A stretch of DNA of 64,000 nucleotides from Radiobacillus deserti (GTDB lineage: Bacteria > Bacillota > Bacilli > Bacillales > Amphibacillaceae): positions 1,364,001 through 1,428,000 of the forward strand of contig NZ_CP041666.1 of NCBI RefSeq assembly GCF_007301515.1, written 5' to 3'. This document shows, one piece after another, positions 33,686 through 42,061 of the stretch (positions are counted from its first letter, which is position 1; each line of letters opens with the position of its first letter). The position numbers and the translations under genes are program-made. Below the pieces are notes generated by a model that made no database searches, had not been told where the DNA came from, and saw only the letters and a list, made by a program, of their open reading frames with translations.

Positions 33686-35482
33686 ATGTCTACCTACAAT
33701 ATGAAGTGGGATCTTGAGACCATTTTTCCAGGTGGAAGTAAATCTGAGGAGCTTACTTCCTATATCCATACGTTAGAAACAGAGTTAAGTAATCTAGAAG
33801 CATCATTGGCTAGTGAAGAGACCGTAAAAACGTTTGGTACTCCACAAGTCTTTAGGACCATTTTAGATAAAGTTGAGACGATAACCAAACGGTTAGGCGA
33901 GATTTCTTCCTTTGTTGGATGCCTGACTGCACAGGACGTATCTGATCATCATGCAAAATTACTAGTAGGGAAAAGAAATGAGTTAGCTGCAAGATTTTCT
34001 GCGGCGATGTCTGCTGTAGATGAGCAAATGAAAGCAATTTCTTCAGAGGAATGGAATCATCTTATGGAGGATTCAGATTTTGTTTCAGTAGCGTTTGTAT
34101 TAAACGAACGGAGACAAAAGGCAATGGAAAAACTTCCATTACAACAAGAAGTTCTTTTAAATGATTTAGCTGTTGATGGCTATCATGCATGGGAAGAGAT
34201 GTATGATACGATTGTAGCAAAAATTTCGATCAACGTAGACATTGAAGGAAAGTCGCAATCGCTATCTGTAGGACAAGCAGAAAACAAATTAAGCCATCCT
34301 GATCGTAAAGTAAGACAAACAGTCTTTCAACATATGGAACAAGCGTGGATGGAACAAGCAGATTTATTTACGGAAACGCTTAATCATTTAGCAGGTTTTC
34401 GACTTCAAACGTATAAGCACCGTGGTTGGGATCATGTATTAAAAGAACCACTTGAATATAACCGAATGGATGAAAATACCTTGTCATCGATGTGGGAAGC
34501 TATCTCTAATCAAAAGACACCATTTGTATCTTATTTAAAACGCAAAGCTGAATTATTGGGGATTGAAAAGATGAGCTGGTTTGATTTGGATGCGCCGGTT
34601 GCTGAGTCTACAGAGACGATTAGTTACGACCAAGCGGCCGAAATAATTGTGAAAGAATTTGGACAGTACAGTTCTGAAATGGCTTCATTTGCCCAGCACG
34701 CTTTCGATCAACGTTGGATTGAAGCGGAAGACCGTTCCGGGAAACGTCCAGGAGGTTTTTGTACGGGATTTCCTGACAGTAAAGAGACTAGAATCTTTAT
34801 GACATATTCTGGTACAGCTTCTAATGTATCAACCTTGGCTCATGAGTTAGGTCATGCCTATCACCAGTATGTCATGGATGATATGGAGCTATTAAATCAA
34901 GATTATGCAATGAACGTTGCAGAAACAGCATCGACTTTAGCGGAAATGATCCTTGCAGACGCAGCTGTAAAAAATGCAAAAAATGATGAAGAAAAAATTG
35001 CATTGCTTGAAGATAAAATTCAGCGTAGTGTTGCCTTTTTTATGAATATCCATGCTAGATTTTTATTCGAAACGAGATTCTATGAAGAACGAAAAAAAGG
35101 GATTGTGCCAACAGATCGTCTTCATACGTTAATGAAAGAGGCACAAGAAGAAGCGTATTGTGGAGAATTAGATAGATATAATCCAGTATTCTGGGCATCT
35201 AAGCTTCACTTTCATATTACGGATGTTCCGTTCTATAACTTCCCGTATACATTTGGTTATTTGTTCAGTCTAGGAATTTATGCACACGCCCAAGAAAATA
35301 AAGAGGAATTTGAAGAATTCTATAAAGCAATTTTAAAAGATACTGGAAGAATGAAGGTAGAGGATTTAGCTAGTAAACATTTACATGTTGATCTAGGCTC
35401 CTTAGATTTTTGGGAAAAGGGCATCCAGCTTTGTATTGCGGATGTTGAGGAGTTCATTAAACTTACAGAGAGTCGTCTGTAA
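33686..35482 (+). CDS. M3-family oligoendopeptidase (PepF-like)
   Basis: This 598-residue zinc metallopeptidase cuts short peptides in the cytoplasm. The catalytic motif LAHELGHAYHQYV is followed downstream by NVAETASTLAEMIL with the third ligand Glu, as usual for M3. The N-terminal helical region (YNMKWDLETIFPGGSKSEEL) fits the pepF/M3 family. It is close to, but shorter than, B. subtilis PepF. AGAGGTG precedes the ATG. A perfect terminator follows. Confidence 0.88.
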   Translation: MSTYNMKWDLETIFPGGSKSEELTSYIHTLETELSNLEASLASEETVKTFGTPQVFRTILDKVETITKRLGEISSFVGCLTAQDVSDHHAKLLVGKRNELAARFSAAMSAVDEQMKAISSEEWNHLMEDSDFVSVAFVLNERRQKAMEKLPLQQEVLLNDLAVDGYHAWEEMYDTIVAKISINVDIEGKSQSLSVGQAENKLSHPDRKVRQTVFQHMEQAWMEQADLFTETLNHLAGFRLQTYKHRGWDHVLKEPLEYNRMDENTLSSMWEAISNQKTPFVSYLKRKAELLGIEKMSWFDLDAPVAESTETISYDQAAEIIVKEFGQYSSEMASFAQHAFDQRWIEAEDRSGKRPGGFCTGFPDSKETRIFMTYSGTASNVSTLAHELGHAYHQYVMDDMELLNQDYAMNVAETASTLAEMILADAAVKNAKNDEEKIALLEDKIQRSVAFFMNIHARFLFETRFYEERKKGIVPTDRLHTLMKEAQEEAYCGELDRYNPVFWASKLHFHITDVPFYNFPYTFGYLFSLGIYAHAQENKEEFEEFYKAILKDTGRMKVEDLASKHLHVDLGSLDFWEKGIQLCIADVEEFIKLTESRL

Positions 35483-35507
35483 AAAAAGAGCCGTACGGCT
35501 CTTTTTT
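35482..35507. terminator. Terminator after the M3 peptidase
   Basis: An 11-bp stem, AAAAAAGAGCC / GGCTCTTTTTT, with a GTAC loop. Confidence 0.9.
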
Positions 35508-35515
35508 CTTTACTG

Positions 35516-35544
35516 TTGAAATAATCAAATACGTTATGTATAAT
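35516..35544 (+). promoter_or_regulatory. SigA promoter of thiT
   Basis: TTGAAA (35516-35521) and TATAAT (35539-35544) are spaced by 17 bp, so transcription should start a few bases before the riboswitch. Confidence 0.8.
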
Positions 35545-35570
35545 ACGGTTAGCAAAAAAAGCATAGTAAT

Positions 35571-35668
35571 AAAGCCTTCAGGGGGAGCCGTTTTGGCTGA
35601 GAGTGAACCTAGTGTTCTGACCCTTTGAACCTGTTAGTTAGTACTAGCGTAGGGATGGTGGCTTTTTT
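35571..35668 (+). promoter_or_regulatory. TPP riboswitch (THI box)
   Basis: The conserved blocks GGCTGAGAGTGAACCTAG, TGACCCTTTGAACCTG and GCGTAGGGATGG are in order, closed by AAAGCC / GGCTTT. Thiamine pyrophosphate binding should lower thiT expression. Confidence 0.95.
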
Positions 35669-35681
35669 GATGGCGTAGTAT

Positions 35682-35734
35682 GCAATGTGAGTGGGTCCTC
35701 CATCAGGAAGCTTCCCCTTGGCATTGCTTTTTTT
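35682..35734 (+). terminator. Expression-platform terminator of the TPP riboswitch
   Basis: GCAATG / CATTGC closes a larger imperfect stem and is followed by T7, between the aptamer and thiT. This is where premature termination would occur. Confidence 0.75.
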
Positions 35735-35764
35735 GTTGCCAAAAAATAGGGGAGGGAATTCATC

Positions 35765-36346
35765 ATGAATTCAAGTAAGAGAATTTTATTTTTAGTGGAA
35801 GTAGCAATTTTGTCTGCTTTTGCCTTTGTATTGGATATTATTCCATTCTTATCTATTAAGTTTTGGGCACAAGGCGGATCTGTTTCCTTAGCCATGATTC
35901 CAGTGTTTATCGTAGCGTATCGGTGGGGATTAAAGGGTGGTTTACTTTCAGGTTTATTGTTTGGACTTTACCAAGTAGCATTTGGCCAACCGTATATCCT
36001 AACTCCAATACAAGGAATATTAGATTACGGGGTTGCTTTTACCGTTCTAGGTTTTGCTGGTCTTTTTGCAGCAAAAGTCCAACAAAGTCTGAAGGAACGA
36101 AACAGAGGACAATTTGTGTGGAATGTTAGTGCTGGAATTTTATTAGGATGTACTCTACGATTTATCGCTCACTATTTCGCGGGTGTTGCATTCTTTGAAT
36201 CTGCTATTGATGGGATGGGAATATATTTATATTCTTTCTTATATAACATTTCCTATTTATTACCATCTTTTGTGCTCAATGCTTTAGTAATAGGCTTCTT
36301 ATTCTATAAACAACCAAGACTTCTGGTGTTACGCACAGCTGTTTAA
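35765..36346 (+). CDS. thiT: Thiamine transporter ThiT (ECF S component)
   Basis: This 193-residue, six-span membrane protein binds thiamine and uses the shared ECF energising module, which is absent here. The ThiT pattern is visible as GGSVSLAMIPVFIVAYRWGL and PIQGILDYGVAFTVLGFAGL. AGGGGAGGGAA precedes the ATG. Control by the upstream TPP riboswitch supports the substrate. Confidence 0.93.
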   Translation: MNSSKRILFLVEVAILSAFAFVLDIIPFLSIKFWAQGGSVSLAMIPVFIVAYRWGLKGGLLSGLLFGLYQVAFGQPYILTPIQGILDYGVAFTVLGFAGLFAAKVQQSLKERNRGQFVWNVSAGILLGCTLRFIAHYFAGVAFFESAIDGMGIYLYSFLYNISYLLPSFVLNALVIGFLFYKQPRLLVLRTAV

Positions 36347-36349
36347 AGA

Positions 36350-36380
36350 AAGTGCAGGCTTTTTGCCTGCGCTTTTTTTT
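36350..36380 (+). terminator. Terminator after thiT
   Basis: GCAGGC / GCCTGC stem followed by T8 or more. Confidence 0.8.
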
Positions 36381-36413
36381 TATCTTGGAATTGAAAAGTG
36401 GATAAACAACCAG

Positions 36414-36940
36414 CGCCTTTCGGCTTGGCTTCGCCAAGTTTTCTTTTCCTATCGGTGGATATCCTGTCAGCAAGGGAGTTGAATCGACGTAGTGGCCAGG
36501 ATAAGGAAGCTAGATAAGGGCAACTAGGGCTCAGCCTGCGCTTCCGGCTTGGCTTCACCAAGTTTTCTTTTCCTATCGGTGGATATCCTGTCAGCAAGGG
36601 AGTTGAATCGACGTAGTGGCCAGGATAAGGAAGCTAGATAAGGGCAACTAAGGCTCAGCCTGCGCTCCGGCTTGGCTTCGCCAAGTTTTCTTTTCCGTAT
36701 CTCGGATATCCTGTCAGCAAGGGAGCTGAATCGACGTAGTGGCCAGGATAAGGAAGCTAGATAAGGGCAACTAGGGCTCAGCCTGCGCCTCCGGCTTGGC
36801 TTCGCCAAGTTTTCTTTTCCGTATCTCGGATATCCTGTCAGCAAGGGAGTTGAATCGACGTAGTGGCCAGAATAAGGAAGCTAGATAAGGGCAACTAGGG
36901 CTCAGCCTGCGCCTTTCGGCTTGGCTTCGCCAAGTTTTCT
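36414..36940. repeat. Tandem array: four units of about 124 bp plus a partial fifth
   Basis: The block beginning CGGCTTGGCTTCGCCAAG starts at 36421, 36545, 36668, 36792 and 36917. Full units are thus 123-125 bp, and the fifth breaks off after TTTTCTTT. Each unit holds CTTGGC-TTC-GCCAAG followed by T-rich sequence, a terminator-like hairpin, and a wider inverted pair TATCCTG / CAGGATA. Two sub-types alternate in the CCTATCGGTGG versus CGTATCTCGG segment (units 1-2 versus 3-4). Apparent minus-strand ORFs here are repeat-derived and not genes. Confidence 0.9.
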
Positions 36941-36958
36941 TTAGTATACTAAAGAAAA
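36935..36958. repeat. Perfect 24-bp palindrome at the edge of the tandem array
   Basis: Centred between 36946 and 36947 on GTATAC, with outer arms TTTTCTTTA / TAAAGAAAA. It joins the truncated last repeat to the start region of the zinc-ribbon gene and could be an operator or a deletion scar. Confidence 0.7.
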
Positions 36959-36978
36959 TGATAACCGAGGTGATTCCC

Positions 36979-37170
36979 ATGAAAGAATTGGTTGGTACTT
37001 GTTCTATTTGTCAGCAGGATGTATTCTGTGAGGATGGTTTTTTTAATGGGATTCATGAAGATGGTAAAATCATTTGTTTTACTTGTTATGAAAAAAATAA
37101 ATTATATGGAGGGAACAGAGATGAGAAGGAAAAAAGATATTGTGGCTACTTATTCCATCGTAGGTTTTGA
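36979..37170 (+). CDS. Zinc-ribbon-like microprotein
   Basis: This 63-residue protein starts at an ATG with GAGGTG upstream. It has CSICQ at about residues 8-12 and CFTCY at about 33-37, spaced like a treble-clef or zinc-ribbon site, with an additional cysteine in VFCEDG. The gene overlaps the DUF1028 start by 50 bp in another frame. The last 18 or so residues are therefore encoded inside DUF1028 and may be poorly constrained. Function unknown. Confidence 0.55.
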   Translation: MKELVGTCSICQQDVFCEDGFFNGIHEDGKIICFTCYEKNKLYGGNRDEKEKRYCGYLFHRRF

Positions 37171-37987
37171 TCCGAAAACTGGTGAATTAGGAGTAGCAGT
37201 TCAGTCTAAGTTTATTGGGGTTGGATCGGTGGTACCTTGGGCGAAAGCGGGAGTGGGAGCTGTGGCAACCCAGGCATTCGCTAATCCAGCATATGGTCCA
37301 GAAGGTCTGAAGCTTATGGAAGAAGGGAAATCGCCTGCAGAAGCTATAGAAATTTTAACAAATTCCGACAAGGATAAAGATGAAAGACAGGTTGGAATGG
37401 TAGATGCTAACGGAAACGCTGCTACTTTTACAGGCTCCAATTGTTATGACTGGGCAGGTGGGGTATCCGGAGAAAATTTTGCTGCTCAAGGTAATATTTT
37501 AGTGAACAAAGAAACTGTTACGGATATGGCGGAAGCTTTTCAAAACACGAAAGGAAGCTTAGCGGAGCGCTTATTAGCCGGTTTATCAGCTGCTCAGAAT
37601 GCTGGTGGTGACAGCAGAGGTAAGCAATCCTCGGCTCTCTATATTGTGAAAGAAAAAGGGGGGTATGGCGGTCTTAACGATGTATTTATTGATCTTCGTG
37701 TAGATGACCATCCAGAGCCTATAAAAGAATTGATCCGACTGTTTAACTTACAACAGTTGTATTTCGGAGAAACCAAAGAAGAAAACATCCAACCTATCGA
37801 GGGGGAAGTTCGAGAACGCCTCGTACAAGGATTAGTAAAATGGAACTACTTAGATAATACCGTAGTAGATGATGTAGAACTATATGATGTATTCACAAGG
37901 TTCCTACATACAGAGAATTTTGAAGAAAGAGAATTAGAACAAGGAAAAATTGATTTAGAAGTTCTGCAATTTATCGAATCAAAATAA
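37121..37987 (+). CDS. DUF1028 family protein
   Basis: This 288-residue protein matches DUF1028 closely. It shows YSIVGFDPKTGELGVAVQSK, GSVVPWAKAGVGAVATQAFA, YGPEGLKLMEEGKSP, AAQGNILV and AGGDSRGKQSSALYIV. The fold is thought to be Ntn-hydrolase-like, with no experimentally settled reaction known to me. ATG 37121 has TGGAGGG upstream; a longer frame from 36992 is a shadow over the zinc-ribbon gene. About 60 C-terminal residues beyond the core look like a peptidoglycan-binding-like helical tail. It is followed by the structured repeat at 37986. Confidence 0.85.
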   Translation: MRRKKDIVATYSIVGFDPKTGELGVAVQSKFIGVGSVVPWAKAGVGAVATQAFANPAYGPEGLKLMEEGKSPAEAIEILTNSDKDKDERQVGMVDANGNAATFTGSNCYDWAGGVSGENFAAQGNILVNKETVTDMAEAFQNTKGSLAERLLAGLSAAQNAGGDSRGKQSSALYIVKEKGGYGGLNDVFIDLRVDDHPEPIKELIRLFNLQQLYFGETKEENIQPIEGEVRERLVQGLVKWNYLDNTVVDDVELYDVFTRFLHTENFEERELEQGKIDLEVLQFIESK

Positions 37988-38231
37988 AAGAGGGGCTGGG
38001 ATATAACTAAAAAGATAAACCGAAAAGCCGAACAACAGCCTATACTAGCTCCGGAAATATACGTAGACTCCAGCGGGAGGAAAGTCATTGGTGAGACCCA
38101 CACAGCGCGTCAGCAAGAGGAGGCACACCAGCCGCCCGTGGAAAGCGTCGTATATTTCCGGAGCGGGGTATAGGCACTATTTATAATTGTTCGTTTTTTC
38201 ATTGCTTGCTATACTTCTCAGCCTCTTTTTT
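37986..38231. repeat. Structured Bacillaceae-type intergenic repeat, copy 1
   Basis: An approximately 245-bp element. The outer arms GAGGGGCTGGGA / TCTCAGCCTC end in Ts. A middle stem, CTCCGGAAATATAC / GTATATTTCCGGAG, is perfect, and an inner GGTGAG / CACACC-type stem surrounds a GCGTCAGC core. A near-identical copy occurs at 39825. The segment CTCCAGCGGGAGGAAAG resembles repeats found widely between genes in Bacillaceae. It probably serves as a terminator or a structured RNA. Confidence 0.8.
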
Positions 38232-38378
38232 AACGAGCTGAAGAGAGGGGGCATGTATTACAACGGAAAATGGAATCTCCGATTCGTGGAGCTTTTTTAA
38301 AAGCACTAATTAAATCCACTCTGCATATTCTATATCACGATTGACCATGAATGTGGTCAATGTGAAGGAGGATGCAAT

Positions 38379-39806
38379 GTGGAGTTGACGTTATCGCATT
38401 TTCTTTATGGAATCTTTACACTTGTAATTATTTTAACTATGGCATTTCGTAAGGGTGTCGTGTTACCAACTTTACTAGGAACCTTTATCGTCGCTTGGGT
38501 GTATCAAGGGAGCTTAATTGAAGGTTTCACAGCCATATTTAATGCCAATTTAGTTGCAGCTAAAGAGCTTTTTAGTATTTTTTTAATTATTACGTTTATG
38601 GTTGCTTTATTACATTCGTTAAGAGACTTAGGTGCAGATAGAAGAATGATTCAACCGATTCAGAAAATAATGCTGAATGGTCATATTGCTTATTTTGTGT
38701 TAATCATTGTTACGTATGTCATCTCTTTATTCTTTTGGCCAACTCCTGCGGTACCTCTTATATGTGCACTTTTAGTTCCTGCAGCTGTTAGAGCTGGTCT
38801 ACCTGTTTTAGTCGCTGGAATGGCCATTGCTTTAGCGGGTCAAGGGATGGCGTTATCCTCAGACTACGTCATGCAGGTTGCCCCAGGTTTATCAGCAAAA
38901 GCAGCTGGAATAGAAACGTCTGCAATTCTCGATAAGGCTCTCATTCTTTCCCTTATTACGGGCGGAGTTGCCATCCTATTAGCTTATCTATTCAATCGAA
39001 AACAAATAAGATCAAGCAATGATCCACAGATAGAAAAGGAATTAGATGGACTACAAGGACTTGCGGATAAACACGATAAACAATCATCTACGCATCATCT
39101 TTCTTTGTGGAGTAAAGTGTTTGCGTTATTAGTTCCCCTATCAATGTTAATTGTGATGATTTTTATGATTTCAACAAAATTGAATTCAGGGAGAATGAGT
39201 GGTTTTGAAGGAGGCGACGGAGCAGCATTTATTGGTGGAGTCGCAGTGGTTCTATTGCTGCTTTCCACGATTGCTTTCGGTAAGCACCATGCTTTGGATT
39301 ATATCTCGGATCATATAACAGATGGTTTTGTATTTGCGTTCAAAGCCATGGGGCCAGTTATTCCGATTGCCGGTTTCTTTTTTCTTGGGAGTTCAGATTT
39401 CTCTGCAAGTATTCTCTCTTTGCCTGAGGGAGACAATCCTGCATTTTTATTTGACTTAGTTAAAGAAAGTCAGAACTACCTGCCGCAAAATTCTATCCTT
39501 GCTGCCTTCAGTATTTTGGTCATTGGGATTGTGACGGGGTTAGATGGATCCGGTTTTTCTGGATTACCGTTAACAGGAGCACTGGCTTCGGCATTCTCGA
39601 CAAATTCTATCGATCCGTCTACACTAGCAGCAATTGGACAAATGGGGACGATCTGGACTGGGGGAGGTACCATTGTAGCATGGTCTTCTCTTATAGCCAT
39701 TGCGGGCTTCTGTAATATTCCAGTTATGGAGCTAGTACGAAAAAACTTTATTCCCGTAATGCTAGGACTTATCCTTTCCACAACACTAGCTATCGTCTTA
39801 TTTTAA
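38379..39806 (+). CDS. Multi-span permease of unknown substrate (GntP/ArsB-like superfamily)
   Basis: This 475-residue integral membrane protein has about 11-12 predicted spans. It is arranged as two halves around a polar loop (NRKQIRSSNDPQIEKELDGL). Re-entrant-loop-like segments such as FFWPTPAVPLICALLVPAAV and GLDGSGFSGLPLTGALAS suggest an ion-coupled carrier for an organic acid or similar solute. No named subfamily is recognised. The start is a GTG with AAGGAGGA upstream. The gene is bracketed by the two copies of the ~245-bp repeat. A hairpin TTGACCA-TGAATG-TGGTCAA lies at 38341-38360. Confidence 0.7.
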   Translation: MELTLSHFLYGIFTLVIILTMAFRKGVVLPTLLGTFIVAWVYQGSLIEGFTAIFNANLVAAKELFSIFLIITFMVALLHSLRDLGADRRMIQPIQKIMLNGHIAYFVLIIVTYVISLFFWPTPAVPLICALLVPAAVRAGLPVLVAGMAIALAGQGMALSSDYVMQVAPGLSAKAAGIETSAILDKALILSLITGGVAILLAYLFNRKQIRSSNDPQIEKELDGLQGLADKHDKQSSTHHLSLWSKVFALLVPLSMLIVMIFMISTKLNSGRMSGFEGGDGAAFIGGVAVVLLLLSTIAFGKHHALDYISDHITDGFVFAFKAMGPVIPIAGFFFLGSSDFSASILSLPEGDNPAFLFDLVKESQNYLPQNSILAAFSILVIGIVTGLDGSGFSGLPLTGALASAFSTNSIDPSTLAAIGQMGTIWTGGGTIVAWSSLIAIAGFCNIPVMELVRKNFIPVMLGLILSTTLAIVLF

Positions 39807-39824
39807 CGTTGGCTTCATGTAGAC

Positions 39825-40070
39825 AAAAAAAGGGGCTGGGACATAACTAAAAAGATGACCCGAAAAGCCGAACAACAGCCTATACTAGCTCCGGAAATAT
39901 ACGTAGACTCCAGCGGGAGGAAAGGCATCGGTGAGACCCCACAGTGCGTCAGCACGAGGAGGCTCACCAGCCGCCCGCGGAAAGCATAGTATATTTCCGG
40001 AGCGGGGTATAGGCACTAATGATAATTGTTCGTTTTTTCATTGCTTCCTATACTTTTGTCTCAACCTCCT
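39825..40070. repeat. Structured Bacillaceae-type intergenic repeat, copy 2
   Basis: Same orientation and nearly the same sequence as copy 1, with compensated outer arms (GGGGCTGGGACA / TGTCTCAACC). It separates the permease from the convergent methyltransferase and ends two bases into the latter's stop region. Confidence 0.8.
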
Positions 40071-40830
40071 TATTTCATTCTTGCTACTATCATAAATCGA
40101 TGTTGCCGGACGTCCAAGTAACCGTTTTTTTGAATGTATGCATGGGTATGTGTTAACTCTTTTTCATAGCTTTTAGGACTGAAATTAGGAATCTGCCATG
40201 GAATTGCTTTCAAATAATACAAAAGGGCACCAATATCGAAAAAGCGTTGCTTCGGGAAATATTCTTGCTTGAAAAGAATCTCAACTTCGGCAATTTCTAA
40301 TTCACTAGAGGCAAAATCTAAATTCCAATGAGTATATTCTGGATTTATTGGCGCTTGAAGTATTTCATTTAAATCGTTGCAATCTTCTCCACCAACTTGC
40401 TGTGTCAAAAAATACCCACCTGTCTGGAGAACTCGTTTTAACTCGGAAGTGCAGTAGGACTCGTGTTTATTTATAATTAAGTCAAATCGGTTTTTTTGAA
40501 CGGGAGTTTGTCATCATCCTGTATTGGATAAACCTTCACTCCTAAAGGCTCTAACCTTTTCTTTGCGATAGAAACATTTGGTTCATATCCTTCTGTCGCA
40601 CATATATGAGAAGGGAAGGGGCGTAACGTGGACAAAAGCTCCCCTCCACCTGTTCCCATGTCTAACATGGATGTTGCTTGTCTCACATAGGGGATAACAA
40701 GACTCCCATATGACCAAGGTAACAATTCAGATTGTATTCGCCCAGATTGGGACAAATAAGAAAAGTCCCAGCCTGAAAACAATTGATTAAATTCTTCTAG
40801 GTAAAAAGATAGTGGTATTGTAGTTCTCAT
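40070..40830 (-). pseudogene. Class I SAM-dependent methyltransferase, frame broken at T7/A7
   Basis: The first frame (ATG 40830, AGGAGG upstream) reads LSFYLEEFNQLFSGWDFSYL and the SAM motif MLDMGTGGGELLS, then DDDKLPFKKT, and meets a stop. The rest is in another frame: FDLIINKHESYCTSELKRVL, QTGGYFLTQQVGGEDCNDLN and so on to 40070. One more base in the homopolymer at 40491-40497 restores a single protein of about 250 residues with continuous family similarity. Either a one-base deletion inactivated the gene or the base is missing from the sequence. The methyl acceptor is unknown. Confidence 0.75.
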
Positions 40831-41035
40831 TGTATTCCTCCTATTAATGTAAGTTAAGTTCAACTTATTATGGAGGAGCTCTAGAGCATTGTTATGGTTC
40901 ATAGGATTTCGTAAACAAGGATTTTCCCCCTTATTCTTTCATTAGGTCCAGTGTATCATAATGAGTAGAAACGTTTCATTACGATGAAGAATTTTGTTTG
41001 TGATACGATAGTGAAAAAGATAGGGGAGAGATTCC

Positions 41036-42016
41036 ATGAAAGCCTTTGTTCATAAAGGAACTGAACTTATTTTTACGGATGTAAAGGAACCAACGATTCA
41101 AGATAATCAAGTAAAGGTAAAACTTAAGATGGCGGGACTTAATCATCGTGACTTGAACATTCCAGCAAGAAGAGGGAATAATTCCACCCCGCTTATCTTA
41201 GGTTCTGATGGCGCTGGAATTGTAACTGAAATTGGGAATAACGTTAAGAATGTTAAAGTTGGAGACGAAGTACTCATTAACCCTGGTATCGGATGGAAGG
41301 AAAATAGTGATGCACCACCCGAAGGTTTTGAGATTGTAGGCATGCCAGATCAAGGGACTTTCAGTGAGTATTATGTATGTGATGAATCTGGGGTAGTACA
41401 TAAACCAGACTACTTGTCCTGGGAAGAAGCAGGAGTGGTAGCCTTGGCTGGCTTAACAGGATATCGGGCATTATTTACAAAAGCTAATTTGAGTCAGGAA
41501 GATACGGTATTTATTCCAGGCGCGGGCAGTGGGGTCGCTACATTTATGATTCAATTTGCAAAGGCAGTTGGAGCAAAGGTTATTGTTACATCAAGAAGTA
41601 AAGAAAAACTAGAACATGCAAGAAAGCTTGGTGCGGATATAACAGTCGATACGGGTGAAAATTGGAAGGAAGTACTGAAACACGAAACAATTGATATAGT
41701 GATTGAGAGTGTTGGAAGAGCTACATTTAATCGTTCTTTAGAGGTGTTGAAAAAAGGCGGTAGAATGGTTACGTTCGGTGCAACTACGGAGGACGAAATA
41801 ACGATCAACATACGAAGTTTCTTTTATGGTCAGTACCAATTATTTGGTACTACGATGGGAAGCTTAGAGGAACTAACCGACATGTTAAAATTTATGACAA
41901 CACACCAAATTCGACCTGTTATTAGTAAGGTGTTTCCTATTGAAAAAGCAGAAGAAGCATTCTCTTATTTAGGAAATGCTAATCAATTTGGAAAAGTAGT
42001 ATTATCGATTTCCTAA
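41036..42016 (+). CDS. MDR-family zinc-type alcohol dehydrogenase-like oxidoreductase (YogA-like)
   Basis: This 326-residue medium-chain dehydrogenase/reductase has a GroES-like N-terminal domain (MAGLNHRDLNIPARRGNN, ILGSDGAGIVTEIG) and a Rossmann domain (IPGAGSGVATFMIQFAKAVG). It lacks the structural-zinc cysteine cluster of classical alcohol dehydrogenases, so it may be a zinc-independent quinone or enal reductase. It resembles B. subtilis YogA in length and text. GGGGAGAG precedes the ATG. Confidence 0.82.
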   Translation: MKAFVHKGTELIFTDVKEPTIQDNQVKVKLKMAGLNHRDLNIPARRGNNSTPLILGSDGAGIVTEIGNNVKNVKVGDEVLINPGIGWKENSDAPPEGFEIVGMPDQGTFSEYYVCDESGVVHKPDYLSWEEAGVVALAGLTGYRALFTKANLSQEDTVFIPGAGSGVATFMIQFAKAVGAKVIVTSRSKEKLEHARKLGADITVDTGENWKEVLKHETIDIVIESVGRATFNRSLEVLKKGGRMVTFGATTEDEITINIRSFFYGQYQLFGTTMGSLEELTDMLKFMTTHQIRPVISKVFPIEKAEEAFSYLGNANQFGKVVLSIS

Positions 42017-42024
42017 TATATATG

Positions 42025-42052
42025 CGTGAAAAGCCCAAAAGTGGCCTTTCAC
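42025..42052. terminator. Hairpin between the oxidoreductase and spoVAEb
   Basis: GTGAAAAGCC / GGCCTTTCAC stem. It has no strong T-run, so efficiency is uncertain. Confidence 0.5.
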
Positions 42053-42061
42053 GCTACTACC

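Noticed and set aside
36414..36940. Possible CRISPR array
   Set aside because: Units are about 124 bp and nearly identical throughout, with no unique spacers and no cas genes.
36276..36980. Several overlapping minus-strand ORFs with repeated LSPSCPYLASLSWPLRR-type text
   Set aside because: They are translations of the 124-bp tandem repeat, lack ribosome sites and resemble no protein family.
36992..37120. N-terminal extension of DUF1028
   Set aside because: It is a shadow of the zinc-ribbon gene; ATG 37121 has a good ribosome site and begins just before the family core.
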